Source: Gammaproteobacteria bacterium
GTDB lineage: Bacteria; Pseudomonadota; Gammaproteobacteria; DAOVJZ01
Direction of reading: 5' to 3'
Assembly (NCBI GenBank): GCA_029882995.1
Contig: JAOUJV010000013.1
Coordinates: 1-35,848 of the forward strand
Length of the DNA: 35,848 nt
The first letter of the stretch is position 1, and each line of letters opens with the position of its first letter. A program made the position numbers and the translations under genes. Under the pieces are notes generated by a model. It searched no databases. It was not told the origin of the DNA and worked only from the letters and a program-made list of their open reading frames with translations. This document shows positions 18,973-26,859 of the stretch, piece after piece.

Positions 18973-19253
18973 TAATGACTCCCGCCTTGCTTGCTGACAA
19001 TCATATTAATTTCTCCTGCCGCCGGTACTGACATATGCAACTTGTCGTGCGCAAAACGTTCAATACGTCCATGCGTACCCCATGTTGCCTGTTCCAGCTG
19101 CAGTTTTCCCCACTCCGTATTCATTGCATCTCTTTCCGACTGCAATGTTTGTAATTGCACAAACAGTTTTCGGTTCTGGTGTTTCGCATACACAATACCC
19201 ACTGCGCTTCCCAGCACCGACATAATCAAAAATGCAAAAATAGCTCTTTGCAT
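18972..19253 (-). CDS. ftsL: Cell division protein FtsL
   Basis: 93 aa, a small bitopic protein of the FtsQLB complex that signals to FtsW/FtsI. A membrane helix at about residues 4-23 is followed by a coiled-coil-like region (LFVQLQTLQSERDAMNTEWG, then KLQLEQATWG), and then a short tail with RIERFAHDKLHMSVP, the conserved FtsL end. Identity is supported by the position between rsmH and ftsI and by this topology. It overlaps rsmH and ftsI by one base each (TAATG on both sides). Confidence 0.93.
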   Translation of the reverse strand: MQRAIFAFLIMSVLGSAVGIVYAKHQNRKLFVQLQTLQSERDAMNTEWGKLQLEQATWGTHGRIERFAHDKLHMSVPAAGEINMIVSKQGGSH

Positions 19254-20188
19254 TAATGTAATTTTTCCGCCACGCGCAAAACGGCACTGCGTGCACGCGG
19301 ATTTTGTTCAGTTTCTGTTTTACCCGGTTTAATCGCCTTGCCAACTTCCCGTAACCGTGGCTTGAGCTGCGCCTGTGTTACCGGCAAATCCAGTGGAAAA
19401 TCATCTCCCTTTGCATGCTTGCGCATAAACCGTTTTACCATTCTGTCTTCCAGCGAATGAAAACTAATCACCGCCAAACGACCACCGGGTGCGAGCACAT
19501 CCAGTGACTGTTCCAGGCATTCCGCCAGATCATCAAGCTCACGGTTAATAAAAATGCGTATCGCCTGAAAACTGCGTGTTGCCGGATCCTTGTTCTTTTC
19601 CCATGCCGGATTGGCTTCTTTCACAATCGCTGATAACTGACCGGTTGTTTCAATAACCGAGTTGTCACGCGCCTTGATAATTGCGCGTGCAATACGCTTG
19701 GCATAACGTTCTTCACCATAATCACGTAACACCTGTGTCAATTCCTGTTCAGATACCCTTGCAATCCACTCGGCCGCACTCATGCCACTGTCTGGATCCA
19801 TGCGCATATCAAGAGGGCCGTCATGACGAAAACTGAAACCGCGATCAGCATCATCCAGTTGCGGAGAGGAAACACCCAGATCAAGCAGAATACCGTTGAC
19901 CTTGTCCTTTATGTGATGCTTCTCGGCCAGCTGTGCCAACGTGGCAAACGAGCCTTGCTCTATCTCAAAACGCTGATCGTTTCCAAACCTGTTTTTTGCT
20001 TCCTGCAAGGCCTGCGGATCCTTATCTGTCGCAAACAAGTGACCTTTCTCTGACAATCTTTCAAGAATGGCAGCGGCATGACCTCCCCGGCCAAAAGTAC
20101 CGTCGATGTAAATGCCTGAAGGTTGTATATTCAAGGCTTCAATTACCTCCTCCAGTAAAACCGGCCTGTGCTGCTGTGATGAATCCAC
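19253..20188 (-). CDS. rsmH: 16S rRNA (cytosine(1402)-N(4))-methyltransferase
   Basis: 311 aa, formerly MraW. It uses SAM to methylate N4 of C1402 in the ribosomal P site. RsmI, further along this window, adds the 2'-O-methyl to the same nucleotide. Motifs are HRPVLLEEVIEAL at the start, the SAM-binding DGTFGRGGHAAAIL (about residues 29-42), LLDLGVSSPQLD near 106-117, and VISFHSLEDRMVKRF near 254-268. The start is GTG, whose G overlaps the last base of the mraZ TAG stop (TAGTG). Confidence 0.97.
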   Translation of the reverse strand: MDSSQQHRPVLLEEVIEALNIQPSGIYIDGTFGRGGHAAAILERLSEKGHLFATDKDPQALQEAKNRFGNDQRFEIEQGSFATLAQLAEKHHIKDKVNGILLDLGVSSPQLDDADRGFSFRHDGPLDMRMDPDSGMSAAEWIARVSEQELTQVLRDYGEERYAKRIARAIIKARDNSVIETTGQLSAIVKEANPAWEKNKDPATRSFQAIRIFINRELDDLAECLEQSLDVLAPGGRLAVISFHSLEDRMVKRFMRKHAKGDDFPLDLPVTQAQLKPRLREVGKAIKPGKTETEQNPRARSAVLRVAEKLH

Positions 20189-20643
20189 TACAGTGATAAC
20201 GACTCAAGATCGGCAGGTAATGGCAACTTGTCATCTTCATCGCCTGCTAACCAGGTATCACGTTTCTCCGCCCATACTTCTTCATTCCATATTTCAAATT
20301 TGTTGCCTTGACCAATCATCACAACGCGTTTGTCCAGATTGGCAAATTCGCGTAATGGTGGTGGCACCAGCAAACGACCATGTCCATCTATATCAATGTC
20401 TGTCGCATGCCCGATTAACAGGCGTTGCAGTTTACGTGCCTGTTTGTTCAGGCTGGGTAAACGTACGAGCTTGCGTTCGATGTCTTCCCAATCGGGTAAC
20501 GGATATAAAAGGAGGCAATGATCGCGATCCACTGTAATGACAAGTTTGCCATCACAGCGTTCATTAAGACGCTCCCGATAACGGGTCGGCACCGCCAGGC
20601 GGCCCTTCGCATCCAGATTGACCGTATTAACTCCGCGAAACAC
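20188..20643 (-). CDS. mraZ: Transcriptional regulator MraZ
   Basis: 151 aa. It is a ring-forming DNA-binding protein that represses the dcw promoter in E. coli. Two SpoVT/AbrB-like half domains are seen, each with a D-x-K/H-GRLxVP core (LDAKGRLAVPTRYRE at about residues 10-24 and IDGHGRLLVPPPLRE at about 85-99). The start is GTG with GAGGTG four bases upstream. Four matching MraZ boxes lie just before the gene, so autorepression is likely. It is the first gene of the cluster. Confidence 0.96.
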   Translation of the reverse strand: MFRGVNTVNLDAKGRLAVPTRYRERLNERCDGKLVITVDRDHCLLLYPLPDWEDIERKLVRLPSLNKQARKLQRLLIGHATDIDIDGHGRLLVPPPLREFANLDKRVVMIGQGNKFEIWNEEVWAEKRDTWLAGDEDDKLPLPADLESLSL

Positions 20644-20658
20644 GTTTCACCTCTTTGA

Positions 20659-20691
20659 TCCACTTTTACCCACATTATCCCACTTCTCCAC
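20659..20691 (-). promoter_or_regulatory. MraZ box array (operator)
   Basis: GTGGG/GTGGA repeats read on the minus strand at 20691-20687, 20683-20679, 20673-20669 and 20663-20659. The last three are spaced exactly 10 bp, one helical turn, and the first by 8 bp. In known systems MraZ binds direct TGGGN repeats separated by 5 nt. The array starts immediately after the -10 element, over the expected start site, so bound MraZ would block initiation. Confidence 0.8.
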
Positions 20692-20721
20692 ACTATAGGT
20701 GTTTTTTTACAAATATGTCAA
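20692..20721 (-). promoter_or_regulatory. Sigma70 promoter of the dcw cluster (mraZ promoter)
   Basis: Minus strand: a consensus TTGACA (20721-20716), an 18-nt spacer and TATAGT (20697-20692, 5 of 6 matches). Transcription should start near 20685, inside the MraZ boxes. A 7-bp-armed palindrome of unknown meaning (20744-20759) lies upstream. No other promoter this good was seen inside mraZ to ftsA. Confidence 0.75.
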
Positions 20722-20813
20722 GAAAATTGCCCATAAAATTCTTAAATAAGTTCTTATTTGACAGTGACTTACGAGCATTTGGGGGTAAAAACAGGGGGGC
20801 GCAAAAACATAAC

Positions 20814-20849
20814 AAAAAGTGCCATTTCAGAGCCTTGTTGGGCGACTTT
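20814..20849 (-). terminator. Possible terminator downstream of rnpB
   Basis: On the minus strand AAAGT-C-GCC (20849-20841) can pair with GGC-ACTTT (20823-20816) with one bulged base and a 17-nt loop, running into TTTTT. The T-run overlaps the stem and the loop is large. A run of six T also directly follows the RNase P P1 helix (20883-20878). This is a weak call. Confidence 0.3.
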
Positions 20850-20883
20850 AATGTAGATTATTAAGAGTTTTGGAGAGAAAAAA

Positions 20884-21214
20884 TTGAAGTCGGCCGATAA
20901 GCCGGGTTCTGTCTTGAACAGCCATTCATCTGGGATGCACGTCGCCATGCACCTCAAGCAACCTACCCGGGAACAACGCGGGCCGCGCCATATGTTCCCC
21001 TATTTGGTCTTGCTCCCGGCGGGGTTTACCCTGCCACTGATGTTACCACCAGCGCGGTGCGCTCTTACCGCACCATTTCACCCTTACCCCCGAAGGGGCG
21101 GTATATTTTCTGTGGCACTTTCCGTAGGCTCACGCCCCCCAGGTGTTACCTGGCGCCTTGCCCTATGGAGCCCGGACTTTCCTCCCCTTGCGGGGCGGCT
21201 GTCTGGCCGACTTC
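20884..21214 (-). ncRNA. rnpB: RNase P RNA (type A)
   Basis: This is the catalytic RNA of RNase P, which trims the 5' leader of tRNA precursors. The ends pair perfectly: gaagtcggcc at the 5' end (21214-21205) against ggccgacttc at the 3' end (20895-20886), forming P1. Hallmark conserved segments read on the minus strand include GAGGAAAGTCCGGGCTCC (about 21184-21167), GGTAAGGGTGAAA..GGTGCGGTAAGAGCGCACC, GGGAGCAAGACCAAATAGGGG, and ACAGAACCCGGCTTATCGG near the 3' end. The length of about 331 nt is slightly below the 377 nt of E. coli, with a short P3 hairpin region. Open frames on either strand here are not genes. The gene is transcribed toward mraZ. Confidence 0.97.
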
Positions 21215-21221
21215 GAGGGGG

Positions 21222-21250
21222 ATCATGGGGGTGATTGGGGTAGGTGTCAA
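21222..21250 (-). promoter_or_regulatory. rnpB promoter with GC-rich discriminator
   Basis: Minus strand: TTGACA (21250-21245), exactly 17 nt, then CATGAT (21227-21222). Seven bases (cccctcc-type, all C/T) separate it from the first G of RNase P RNA at 21214. The fit of spacing to the mature 5' end is strong support. The GC-rich discriminator is the type seen at stable-RNA promoters under stringent control. Confidence 0.7.
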
Positions 21251-21324
21251 TGAAAAGCCTGTATTTAAGCTTGAATCACCAAAGCATCAATAAACAATAA
21301 TAATATCAGCATGATAATCGAAGG

Positions 21325-21353
21325 TTGAATATATGTCATATTCGACATATATT
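21325..21353 (+). promoter_or_regulatory. Toxin-antitoxin promoter with embedded palindromic operator
   Basis: TTGAAT (21325-21330), 17 nt, TATATT (21348-21353). Superimposed is a perfect inverted repeat: aatatatgtc (21328-21337), a 6-nt centre, gacatatatt (21344-21353). A dimer of the XRE antitoxin bound here would cover the -35/-10 region, the normal autoregulation of such modules. The predicted start (about 21360) is next to the toxin ATG at 21361, so the message would be leaderless or nearly so. Confidence 0.65.
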
Positions 21354-21360
21354 TATATAC

Positions 21361-21699
21361 ATGATTACACAAGACAAGGATGTCGTGTGGCTTCATGGTG
21401 AAATCAAGACACCACCATTTTCAGCCACCGCACGCATTGAAGCGGGTTTCCTGCTACGGAAGCTACAAACCGGTGAGAAGCTTGGCATGCCTCAATCCAG
21501 ACCCATGCCAACTATCGGGAAACGATGTCATGAGCTTCGTATTATAGATAGCAGTGTAACGTGGCGGATTATGTACCGTATAGATACCGATGCCATTGTG
21601 ATCCTTGAAGTGTTTGATAAAAAGACCAGCAAGACACCCAAGAGAATCATTGATATATGCAAAGACAGATTGAGAGATTACGACAATGAAACACGCTAA
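21361..21699 (+). CDS. HigB/RelE-superfamily toxin, phage Gp49-like (DUF891)
   Basis: 112 aa. It belongs to the Gp49-like family of RelE-fold toxins, whose members typically cleave mRNA on the ribosome. Recognisable family blocks are GEIKTPPFSATARIEAG (about residues 13-29), LLRKLQTGEKLGMPQSRPMP, CHELRIIDSSVTWRIMYRID (about 56-75), and VFDKKTSKTPKRIIDICKDRL near the end. The TTG at 21325 was rejected because it lies in the promoter -35; ATG 21361 was chosen. No Shine-Dalgarno is visible. The toxin-first order with the antitoxin downstream and 14 nt overlapping is the typical HigBA layout. Activity is inferred from family, not shown. Confidence 0.88.
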   Translation: MITQDKDVVWLHGEIKTPPFSATARIEAGFLLRKLQTGEKLGMPQSRPMPTIGKRCHELRIIDSSVTWRIMYRIDTDAIVILEVFDKKTSKTPKRIIDICKDRLRDYDNETR

Positions 21700-22000
21700 A
21701 CGAAAAAAGCTGGAAGCAAAGGGCTGGAAGGTTGGAACTGCTGCTGATTTTCTGGGCTTGTCTCCAGAAGAAGAAGCATTTATTGAAATGAAACTTTCTT
21801 TAAGTAAAAGCCTGAGAGAAATGAGAAGACGTAAACACTTAAGTCAGATTGAATTTGCAAAGCTCATTAAATCCAGTCAATCAAGAGTTGCAAAAATGGA
21901 AGCCGGAGAAGCCTCTGTCTCAATTGATCTATTAATTAAATCTTTACTAGCATTGGGTGCTTCACAGAAAGACTTGGCAAAAGTGATATCAACCAAATAG
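21686..22000 (+). CDS. XRE-family antitoxin (HigA-like)
   Basis: 104 aa. A basic N-terminus leads to a KGWKVGTAADFLGLSPEEEAFIEMK-type segment (about residues 12-36) common in partners of Gp49-like toxins. A helix-turn-helix follows at about residues 43-95: LSQIEFAKLIKSSQSRVAKMEAG, with the recognition helix around SSQSRVAKME. It should neutralise the toxin by direct binding and repress the shared promoter through the 26-bp palindrome. Translation is probably coupled, since its ATG lies inside the end of the toxin gene. The adjacent 3' palindrome (22032-22063) may terminate the message. Confidence 0.88.
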   Translation: MKHAKRKKLEAKGWKVGTAADFLGLSPEEEAFIEMKLSLSKSLREMRRRKHLSQIEFAKLIKSSQSRVAKMEAGEASVSIDLLIKSLLALGASQKDLAKVISTK

Positions 22001-22031
22001 AATTTTAGTCGTAGAGATTTTTATTGTTTTC

Positions 22032-22063
22032 AATGTGACAGCTTTCGGCCAGAAGCGGACATT
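22032..22063. repeat. Short palindromic element, copy R1
   Basis: An imperfect inverted repeat (left aatgtgacagctttc, centre ggcc, right agaagcggacatt) between the convergent antitoxin and lipoprotein genes, six bases past the lipoprotein stop. Its reverse complement contains aaatgtccgctt, shared with copies R2 and R3. It probably also acts as a bidirectional terminator. Confidence 0.6.
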
Positions 22064-22068
22064 TAATT

Positions 22069-22497
22069 TCATCCAATGTTGCAGTCTTTACCACCTAAGG
22101 TAGCTTGAAGTTTTTTGATTCGTCTCATTACTTCTTTTTCAATAGATCTAGCATACTCTACCGCCATACTGGCTAGTGCAGCATCTTTCATCGCAGCACC
22201 ACCAAGTTGAGTTTGAGTGCTATATGTAATTAGATAACATAACCCACTAAGTTCATTCCCTTTTAGGTTGTCAATATCCAATGATGCCGAACCGATAAGT
22301 AATAGTTTTCTAGTGAACCCTAGCTCAAAGCTTTGACGAATATCATCGTCAACCACTTTCTTGGATTCGAGTAGCCTTAATAATATAAAATTTTGTTTTG
22401 TATCAAGCAGAAGAATTTCAGCTTCATTACCTGTTTTGTTAGAACAACCGCCAACTAGAATAAAACTGAGCATTGTTAAGTATTTTATGATTTTCAT
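22069..22497 (-). CDS. Small lipoprotein of unknown function
   Basis: 142 aa, not recognised. The N-terminus is a lipoprotein signal: K-rich start, a hydrophobic stretch at residues 5-15, and lipobox LVGGC with C18 as the acylated cysteine; serine at +2 suggests outer-membrane sorting. The mature part is acidic/hydrophobic with likely helices (residues about 28-70), then LGGAAMKDAALASMAVEYARSI (about 100-120), and a basic helix RRIKKLQ. A second cysteine pair (C85, C139) could form a disulfide. The DNA is visibly more AT-rich than core genes nearby. A palindrome (atcctt/aaggat, 22545-22559) lies about 50 bp upstream. It sits between elements R1 and R2 in the accessory segment. Function cannot be assigned. 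Confidence 0.7.
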   Translation of the reverse strand: MKIIKYLTMLSFILVGGCSNKTGNEAEILLLDTKQNFILLRLLESKKVVDDDIRQSFELGFTRKLLLIGSASLDIDNLKGNELSGLCYLITYSTQTQLGGAAMKDAALASMAVEYARSIEKEVMRRIKKLQATLGGKDCNIG

Positions 22498-22574
22498 ATT
22501 TTTTAGCAGTTAGATTTAGGCTGTAATTTGAAACTAGGTTATATATCCTTATAAAGGATTGTGGCATATGTCTT

Positions 22575-22596
22575 TCAAAATGTCCGCTTTGGGTCG
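22575..22596. repeat. Short palindromic element, copy R2 (partial)
   Basis: These 22 bp are identical to 22978-22999. The distal arm, intact in R3, is degenerate here. It ends directly at the stop codon (22597-22599) of the following minus-strand gene. Confidence 0.65.
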
Positions 22597-22914
22597 CTAT
22601 CTGCCAATCGCTTTATTTGCTAATTCTAATATTTTGTTTGCCAAATCTAATTGTTTCTTTTCCAGATCCTCTCTTGAAAATGAGGATGATTCAGGGGGGT
22701 ATAAAGGTATATCTGTAAACGAGCCCATTCCCACCATCTTTGATTTTAAATTCTTTAGCTTGGTAACACCTTCATCTGAATTAAAATCAACATCTCTTAT
22801 AATATCGATATCTTTTCTGAATAAATCAGAAACATCTCTAATGTTACATAAATCGAGCAGATTGGTTATTTCTATTAATGTATCTAATATATTTTCTTTA
22901 ATGTTATTTTCCAT
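22597..22914 (-). CDS. Small acidic protein of unknown function
   Basis: 105 aa from the chosen ATG at 22914, which has AAAAGA just upstream; an upstream in-frame ATG at 22947 would add 11 hydrophobic residues. It is soluble with no signal peptide, rich in D/E/K/I/L, with likely helices at both ends. A central SDEGVTKLKNLKSKMVGMGSFTD-like stretch is at about residues 44-66. The GMGSFTD part recalls, from memory only, GGMGSFND motifs of small uncharacterised families such as DUF6966. AT-rich DNA and position between palindromic elements R2 and R3 suggest acquisition by transfer. The opposite strand also carries an open frame, but it lacks protein-like character. Confidence 0.65.
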   Translation of the reverse strand: MENNIKENILDTLIEITNLLDLCNIRDVSDLFRKDIDIIRDVDFNSDEGVTKLKNLKSKMVGMGSFTDIPLYPPESSSFSREDLEKKQLDLANKILELANKAIGR

Positions 22915-22977
22915 TCTTTTATGCCCAATCAGGAAATATATAATCAACCATTATAAATGGTTTAGACATATTACCTA

Positions 22978-23013
22978 TCAAAATGTCCGCTTTGGGTCGA
23001 AAGCAGACTCATT
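22978..23013. repeat. Short palindromic element, copy R3 (most complete)
   Basis: Left arm gtccgcttt, centre gggtcg, right arm aaagcagac: nine base pairs with one G-T type mismatch. It is preceded by tcaaaat and followed by tcatt. The first 22 bp repeat copy R2 exactly. The right end overlaps the rsmI stop codon (23009-23011), so it marks the border between the core gene and the accessory segment. Confidence 0.7.
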
Positions 23014-23875
23014 CTAAAGAATTTTTTTCCTTCAATGCAACCGCCTGTTCATACACCTGATTCTTTTTCAGGCCGGTGATTTCTACTGCAATTGCTACCG
23101 CTTCCTTGAGTGAAACTTTCTCAAGCAGAATTTTAAGGATACGTTGCAGTTCTTGCATGTCTTCACCTGTATCCGGTTGCTTTTCAGCACCGTGGATCAA
23201 AATCACGAACTCGCCCTTTTGTTGATCGTTATCGTCTTTAACAAATGACAAGATTTCACCCAACGGTGCACGCTTGATGGTTTCGAATTTCTTTGTGAGT
23301 TCGCGTGCCATGACAGCTTCGCGTTCTTCACCAAAAATCGCTGTCATGTCGGCAAGCGATTCGACAATACGGTGCGGGGTTTCATAAAAAATTAACGTGC
23401 CGGTTTCGTGTATAAGTTTTTCGAGCGTACTTTTTCTGGCTGTTGATTTGGCTGGCAGAAAACCTTCAAAACTGAAACGATCACTTGGCAGACCGGAGGC
23501 AGACAAGGCCGTGATCGCGGCACACGCACCGGGGATAGGTGTGACCTGAATACCGGCATCACCAGCCATACGGATCAGGTGATAGCCCGGATCGCTGACC
23601 AGCGGGGTGCCGGCATCACTGATGAGCGCAATGGATTCCCCCTGCTCCAGTCGTGCTATCAGCTCCGCCGCGATCTTGACCTCATTATGTTCATGTACCG
23701 CAATAGTCGGGGTATTGATGACAAAGTGCTGTAAAAGCCGGCCACTGTGGCGGGTATCCTCGGCGGCGATCACATCCACCTGCTTGAGCACATCCACTGC
23801 ACGCTGGCTCATATCCCCCAGATTTCCGATGGGGGTGGCCACCACATACAAGGTACCCGAATTCTGATTATTCAT
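23009..23875 (-). CDS. rsmI: 16S rRNA (cytidine(1402)-2'-O)-methyltransferase
   Basis: 288 aa, a tetrapyrrole-methylase-fold SAM enzyme that adds the ribose methyl to C1402 of 16S rRNA. It complements RsmH encoded in the dcw cluster. Motifs are LYVVATPIGNLGDMS at the start (about residues 9-23), AAEDTRHSGRLL near 38-49, LISDAGTPLVSDPGYHLI near 80-97, and PGACAAITALSASGLP near 115-130. It is divergent from lpoA across 69 bp. The last codons and stop overlap palindromic element R3, so the accessory DNA begins exactly at its 3' end without disrupting it. Confidence 0.96.
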   Translation of the reverse strand: MNNQNSGTLYVVATPIGNLGDMSQRAVDVLKQVDVIAAEDTRHSGRLLQHFVINTPTIAVHEHNEVKIAAELIARLEQGESIALISDAGTPLVSDPGYHLIRMAGDAGIQVTPIPGACAAITALSASGLPSDRFSFEGFLPAKSTARKSTLEKLIHETGTLIFYETPHRIVESLADMTAIFGEEREAVMARELTKKFETIKRAPLGEILSFVKDDNDQQKGEFVILIHGAEKQPDTGEDMQELQRILKILLEKVSLKEAVAIAVEITGLKKNQVYEQAVALKEKNSLE

Positions 23876-23944
23876 TATATAGAGTGTCTGTTAAAATCAG
23901 CTGAACAAAATCCATAATAAAGTATCTTATCTTCCAGTAATACT

Positions 23945-25864
23945 ATGTTTAGCGTAATTAACCCAATTCAAAAGCCTGTGTTTAACCGCTCACACCTCGG
24001 TGTTGTCCTGCTGCTTGCCCTGCTTTTATCGCTAAATGGTTGTGGAACCAGAATGGCCGGTATCAGCTTTGGTATTACTACTTCGCCTCAGGGTGATCAG
24101 GAAAAGGCACAGGAAGCCGAAGCCAGTCAGGATTATTTGCTCGCCTCTCGGGAATACTCCCTGTTGGCTGAAACGGCCATTGCGCCACAGAAACAGCATT
24201 TCCAGTTAATGGCCGCGCGTGCGCTGGTGAAAGGTCATCATACAAAGGAAGCCGGGGCTTTACTTGCGACAGTCGATATCACCGGATTGACTCCGGTTTT
24301 CGGTTTTCATAAGAAATTACTGCAGGCGCAATTGGCAATAGCCAATGGGGATACCGATCGCGCACAGCGCTTGTTATTAAATCTTGTTCCGGATCAAACC
24401 CTGTCATTGCCACTGCGCATCGAGTTTCACACAACACGTGCCGATGTCCTCGCCGCGACCGGCAATGCATTTGAATCTGCAAGAGAACGTTTCATGCTTT
24501 CCAGCTTGCTGGTTAAATCGGAAGACCGGATGGCAAATGACCACCTTGCCTACCTGACACTTGCCCGTCTCTCGGTCGAAATGTTGCAGCGCATGAATAT
24601 GCAGCCCGGTGTTTTCAGTGGCTGGGTAACGCTGGTTGCCATTAAAAAACAATTTGGTTTTGATCCGGAAGAACTTGAACAACAACTTGAACTGTGGAAA
24701 AAACAATATCCTGATCATCCGGCTGATCTTGATGAACTGCCGCCGATCACAGTAACCGGCACACGTACGGTGGAACAAAAATACAATCACATCGCGTTAT
24801 TGTTACCCCTGAGCAGTAAATTTGCCTATCAGGCTGAAGCTGTACGTAATGGTTTTTTTGCTGCCTATTATGCAGATACGTCAGAACCAAAACCGGTTGT
24901 CAAAATTTATGATGTCGGCGGTGAAAATGGTGACACTGACATGTTGCTCACAAAATACCGGCAGGCGATTGAAGAAGGTGCACAGTTTATTGTTGGCCCC
25001 TTGAGTAAATCCGGTGTTAATACCATTGCCAGTAATTTTAATTCTTCCGTACCGACACTGGCTCTCAATTATGGTGATGATGCTGATGTAAGTAATAATT
25101 TTTTCCAGTTTGCACTGTCTCCTGAAGATGAAGCACGTCAGACGGCAGAACGTGTCTGGCTGGATGGACATTCACAAGGCATTGCCATTATTCCGCAAAC
25201 CAGCTGGGGGGAACGGGTTTACAATGCCTTTTACGAACGCTGGACCCAACTCGGCGGTAAAATGGTCGGCATGGAAAGTTATGATCGCACCAAAAAGGAT
25301 TTTGCCAATCCGGTTAAGCAACTACTGCATGTTGATAAAAGCAATGAACGTGCAAAATATCTTCGACGACTGTTGGGTGGAAAAATAAAGCACGAAGAAC
25401 GCCGTCGTCAGGATGTTGATTTTGTGTTTATGCTGGGGTTCCCGGTAGAGACGCGTCAACTGAGACCACAGCTTAAATTTAATCGCGCTTCCAGACTCCC
25501 TGTTTATACAACATCCCATGCCTATGCCGGTTTTGCAAACAGGACGGCTGACCGTGATATGGATGACATTATATTCAGCGATATGCCATGGGTACTGGGA
25601 TTCGGTTCAACCAAACAGGGATTAAAGAGAAACATTAAACAAGAATGGCCGAATCAAACCGAGCAGGTAACTCGCCTGCATGCACTCGGGGTTGATGCCT
25701 ATAGTCTGGTTAACCGGATTGAACAGTTAAGAAATTTTCAGGGTGAACGTTTTTATGGTGAAACCGGCCACCTTTATATGGATGCGTCACAACGCATTCA
25801 TCGTCAATTGACCTGGGCTTCGTTTAAATACGGAAGGGCCAGAATTCTTCCACGGGCAAACTAG
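23945..25864 (+). CDS. lpoA: Penicillin-binding protein activator LpoA
   Basis: 639 aa, an outer-membrane lipoprotein that reaches through the periplasm to stimulate PBP1a. A signal segment at residues 18-30 ends in lipobox SLNGC with C33 as the lipidated residue. The N-terminal half (about 45-260) is helical and TPR-like. From about residue 280 (YNHIALLLPLSSKFAYQAEAVRNGFFAAY) the protein has the periplasmic-binding-like LppC domain characteristic of LpoA. The length is close to E. coli LpoA (678 aa). It starts the +strand block lpoA-yraN-gmhA/diaA-dolP, the same order as in E. coli. Confidence 0.95.
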   Translation: MFSVINPIQKPVFNRSHLGVVLLLALLLSLNGCGTRMAGISFGITTSPQGDQEKAQEAEASQDYLLASREYSLLAETAIAPQKQHFQLMAARALVKGHHTKEAGALLATVDITGLTPVFGFHKKLLQAQLAIANGDTDRAQRLLLNLVPDQTLSLPLRIEFHTTRADVLAATGNAFESARERFMLSSLLVKSEDRMANDHLAYLTLARLSVEMLQRMNMQPGVFSGWVTLVAIKKQFGFDPEELEQQLELWKKQYPDHPADLDELPPITVTGTRTVEQKYNHIALLLPLSSKFAYQAEAVRNGFFAAYYADTSEPKPVVKIYDVGGENGDTDMLLTKYRQAIEEGAQFIVGPLSKSGVNTIASNFNSSVPTLALNYGDDADVSNNFFQFALSPEDEARQTAERVWLDGHSQGIAIIPQTSWGERVYNAFYERWTQLGGKMVGMESYDRTKKDFANPVKQLLHVDKSNERAKYLRRLLGGKIKHEERRRQDVDFVFMLGFPVETRQLRPQLKFNRASRLPVYTTSHAYAGFANRTADRDMDDIIFSDMPWVLGFGSTKQGLKRNIKQEWPNQTEQVTRLHALGVDAYSLVNRIEQLRNFQGERFYGETGHLYMDASQRIHRQLTWASFKYGRARILPRAN

Positions 25865-25869
25865 TACTG

Positions 25870-26843
<974 letters not shown>

Positions 26844-26859
26844 AAAACGGAGATTAAAA

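Noticed and set aside
20884-21293. Two open frames on the plus strand across the RNase P RNA gene
   Set aside because: They lie antisense to a clear rnpB sequence; composition reflects structured RNA, not protein.
21325-21360. TTG start extending the toxin by 12 residues
   Set aside because: The TTG forms the promoter -35 and the extension is encoded by the operator palindrome.
22032-23013. Integron attC sites as explanation for the palindromic elements
   Set aside because: The elements are about 30 bp and lack the GTTRRRY/RYYYAAC core; no integrase is in the window.
22559-23017. 152-codon plus-strand frame across the accessory segment
   Set aside because: It is antisense to the acidic protein gene, spans two palindromic elements and ends in the 3' end of rsmI; the minus-strand protein is far more natural.
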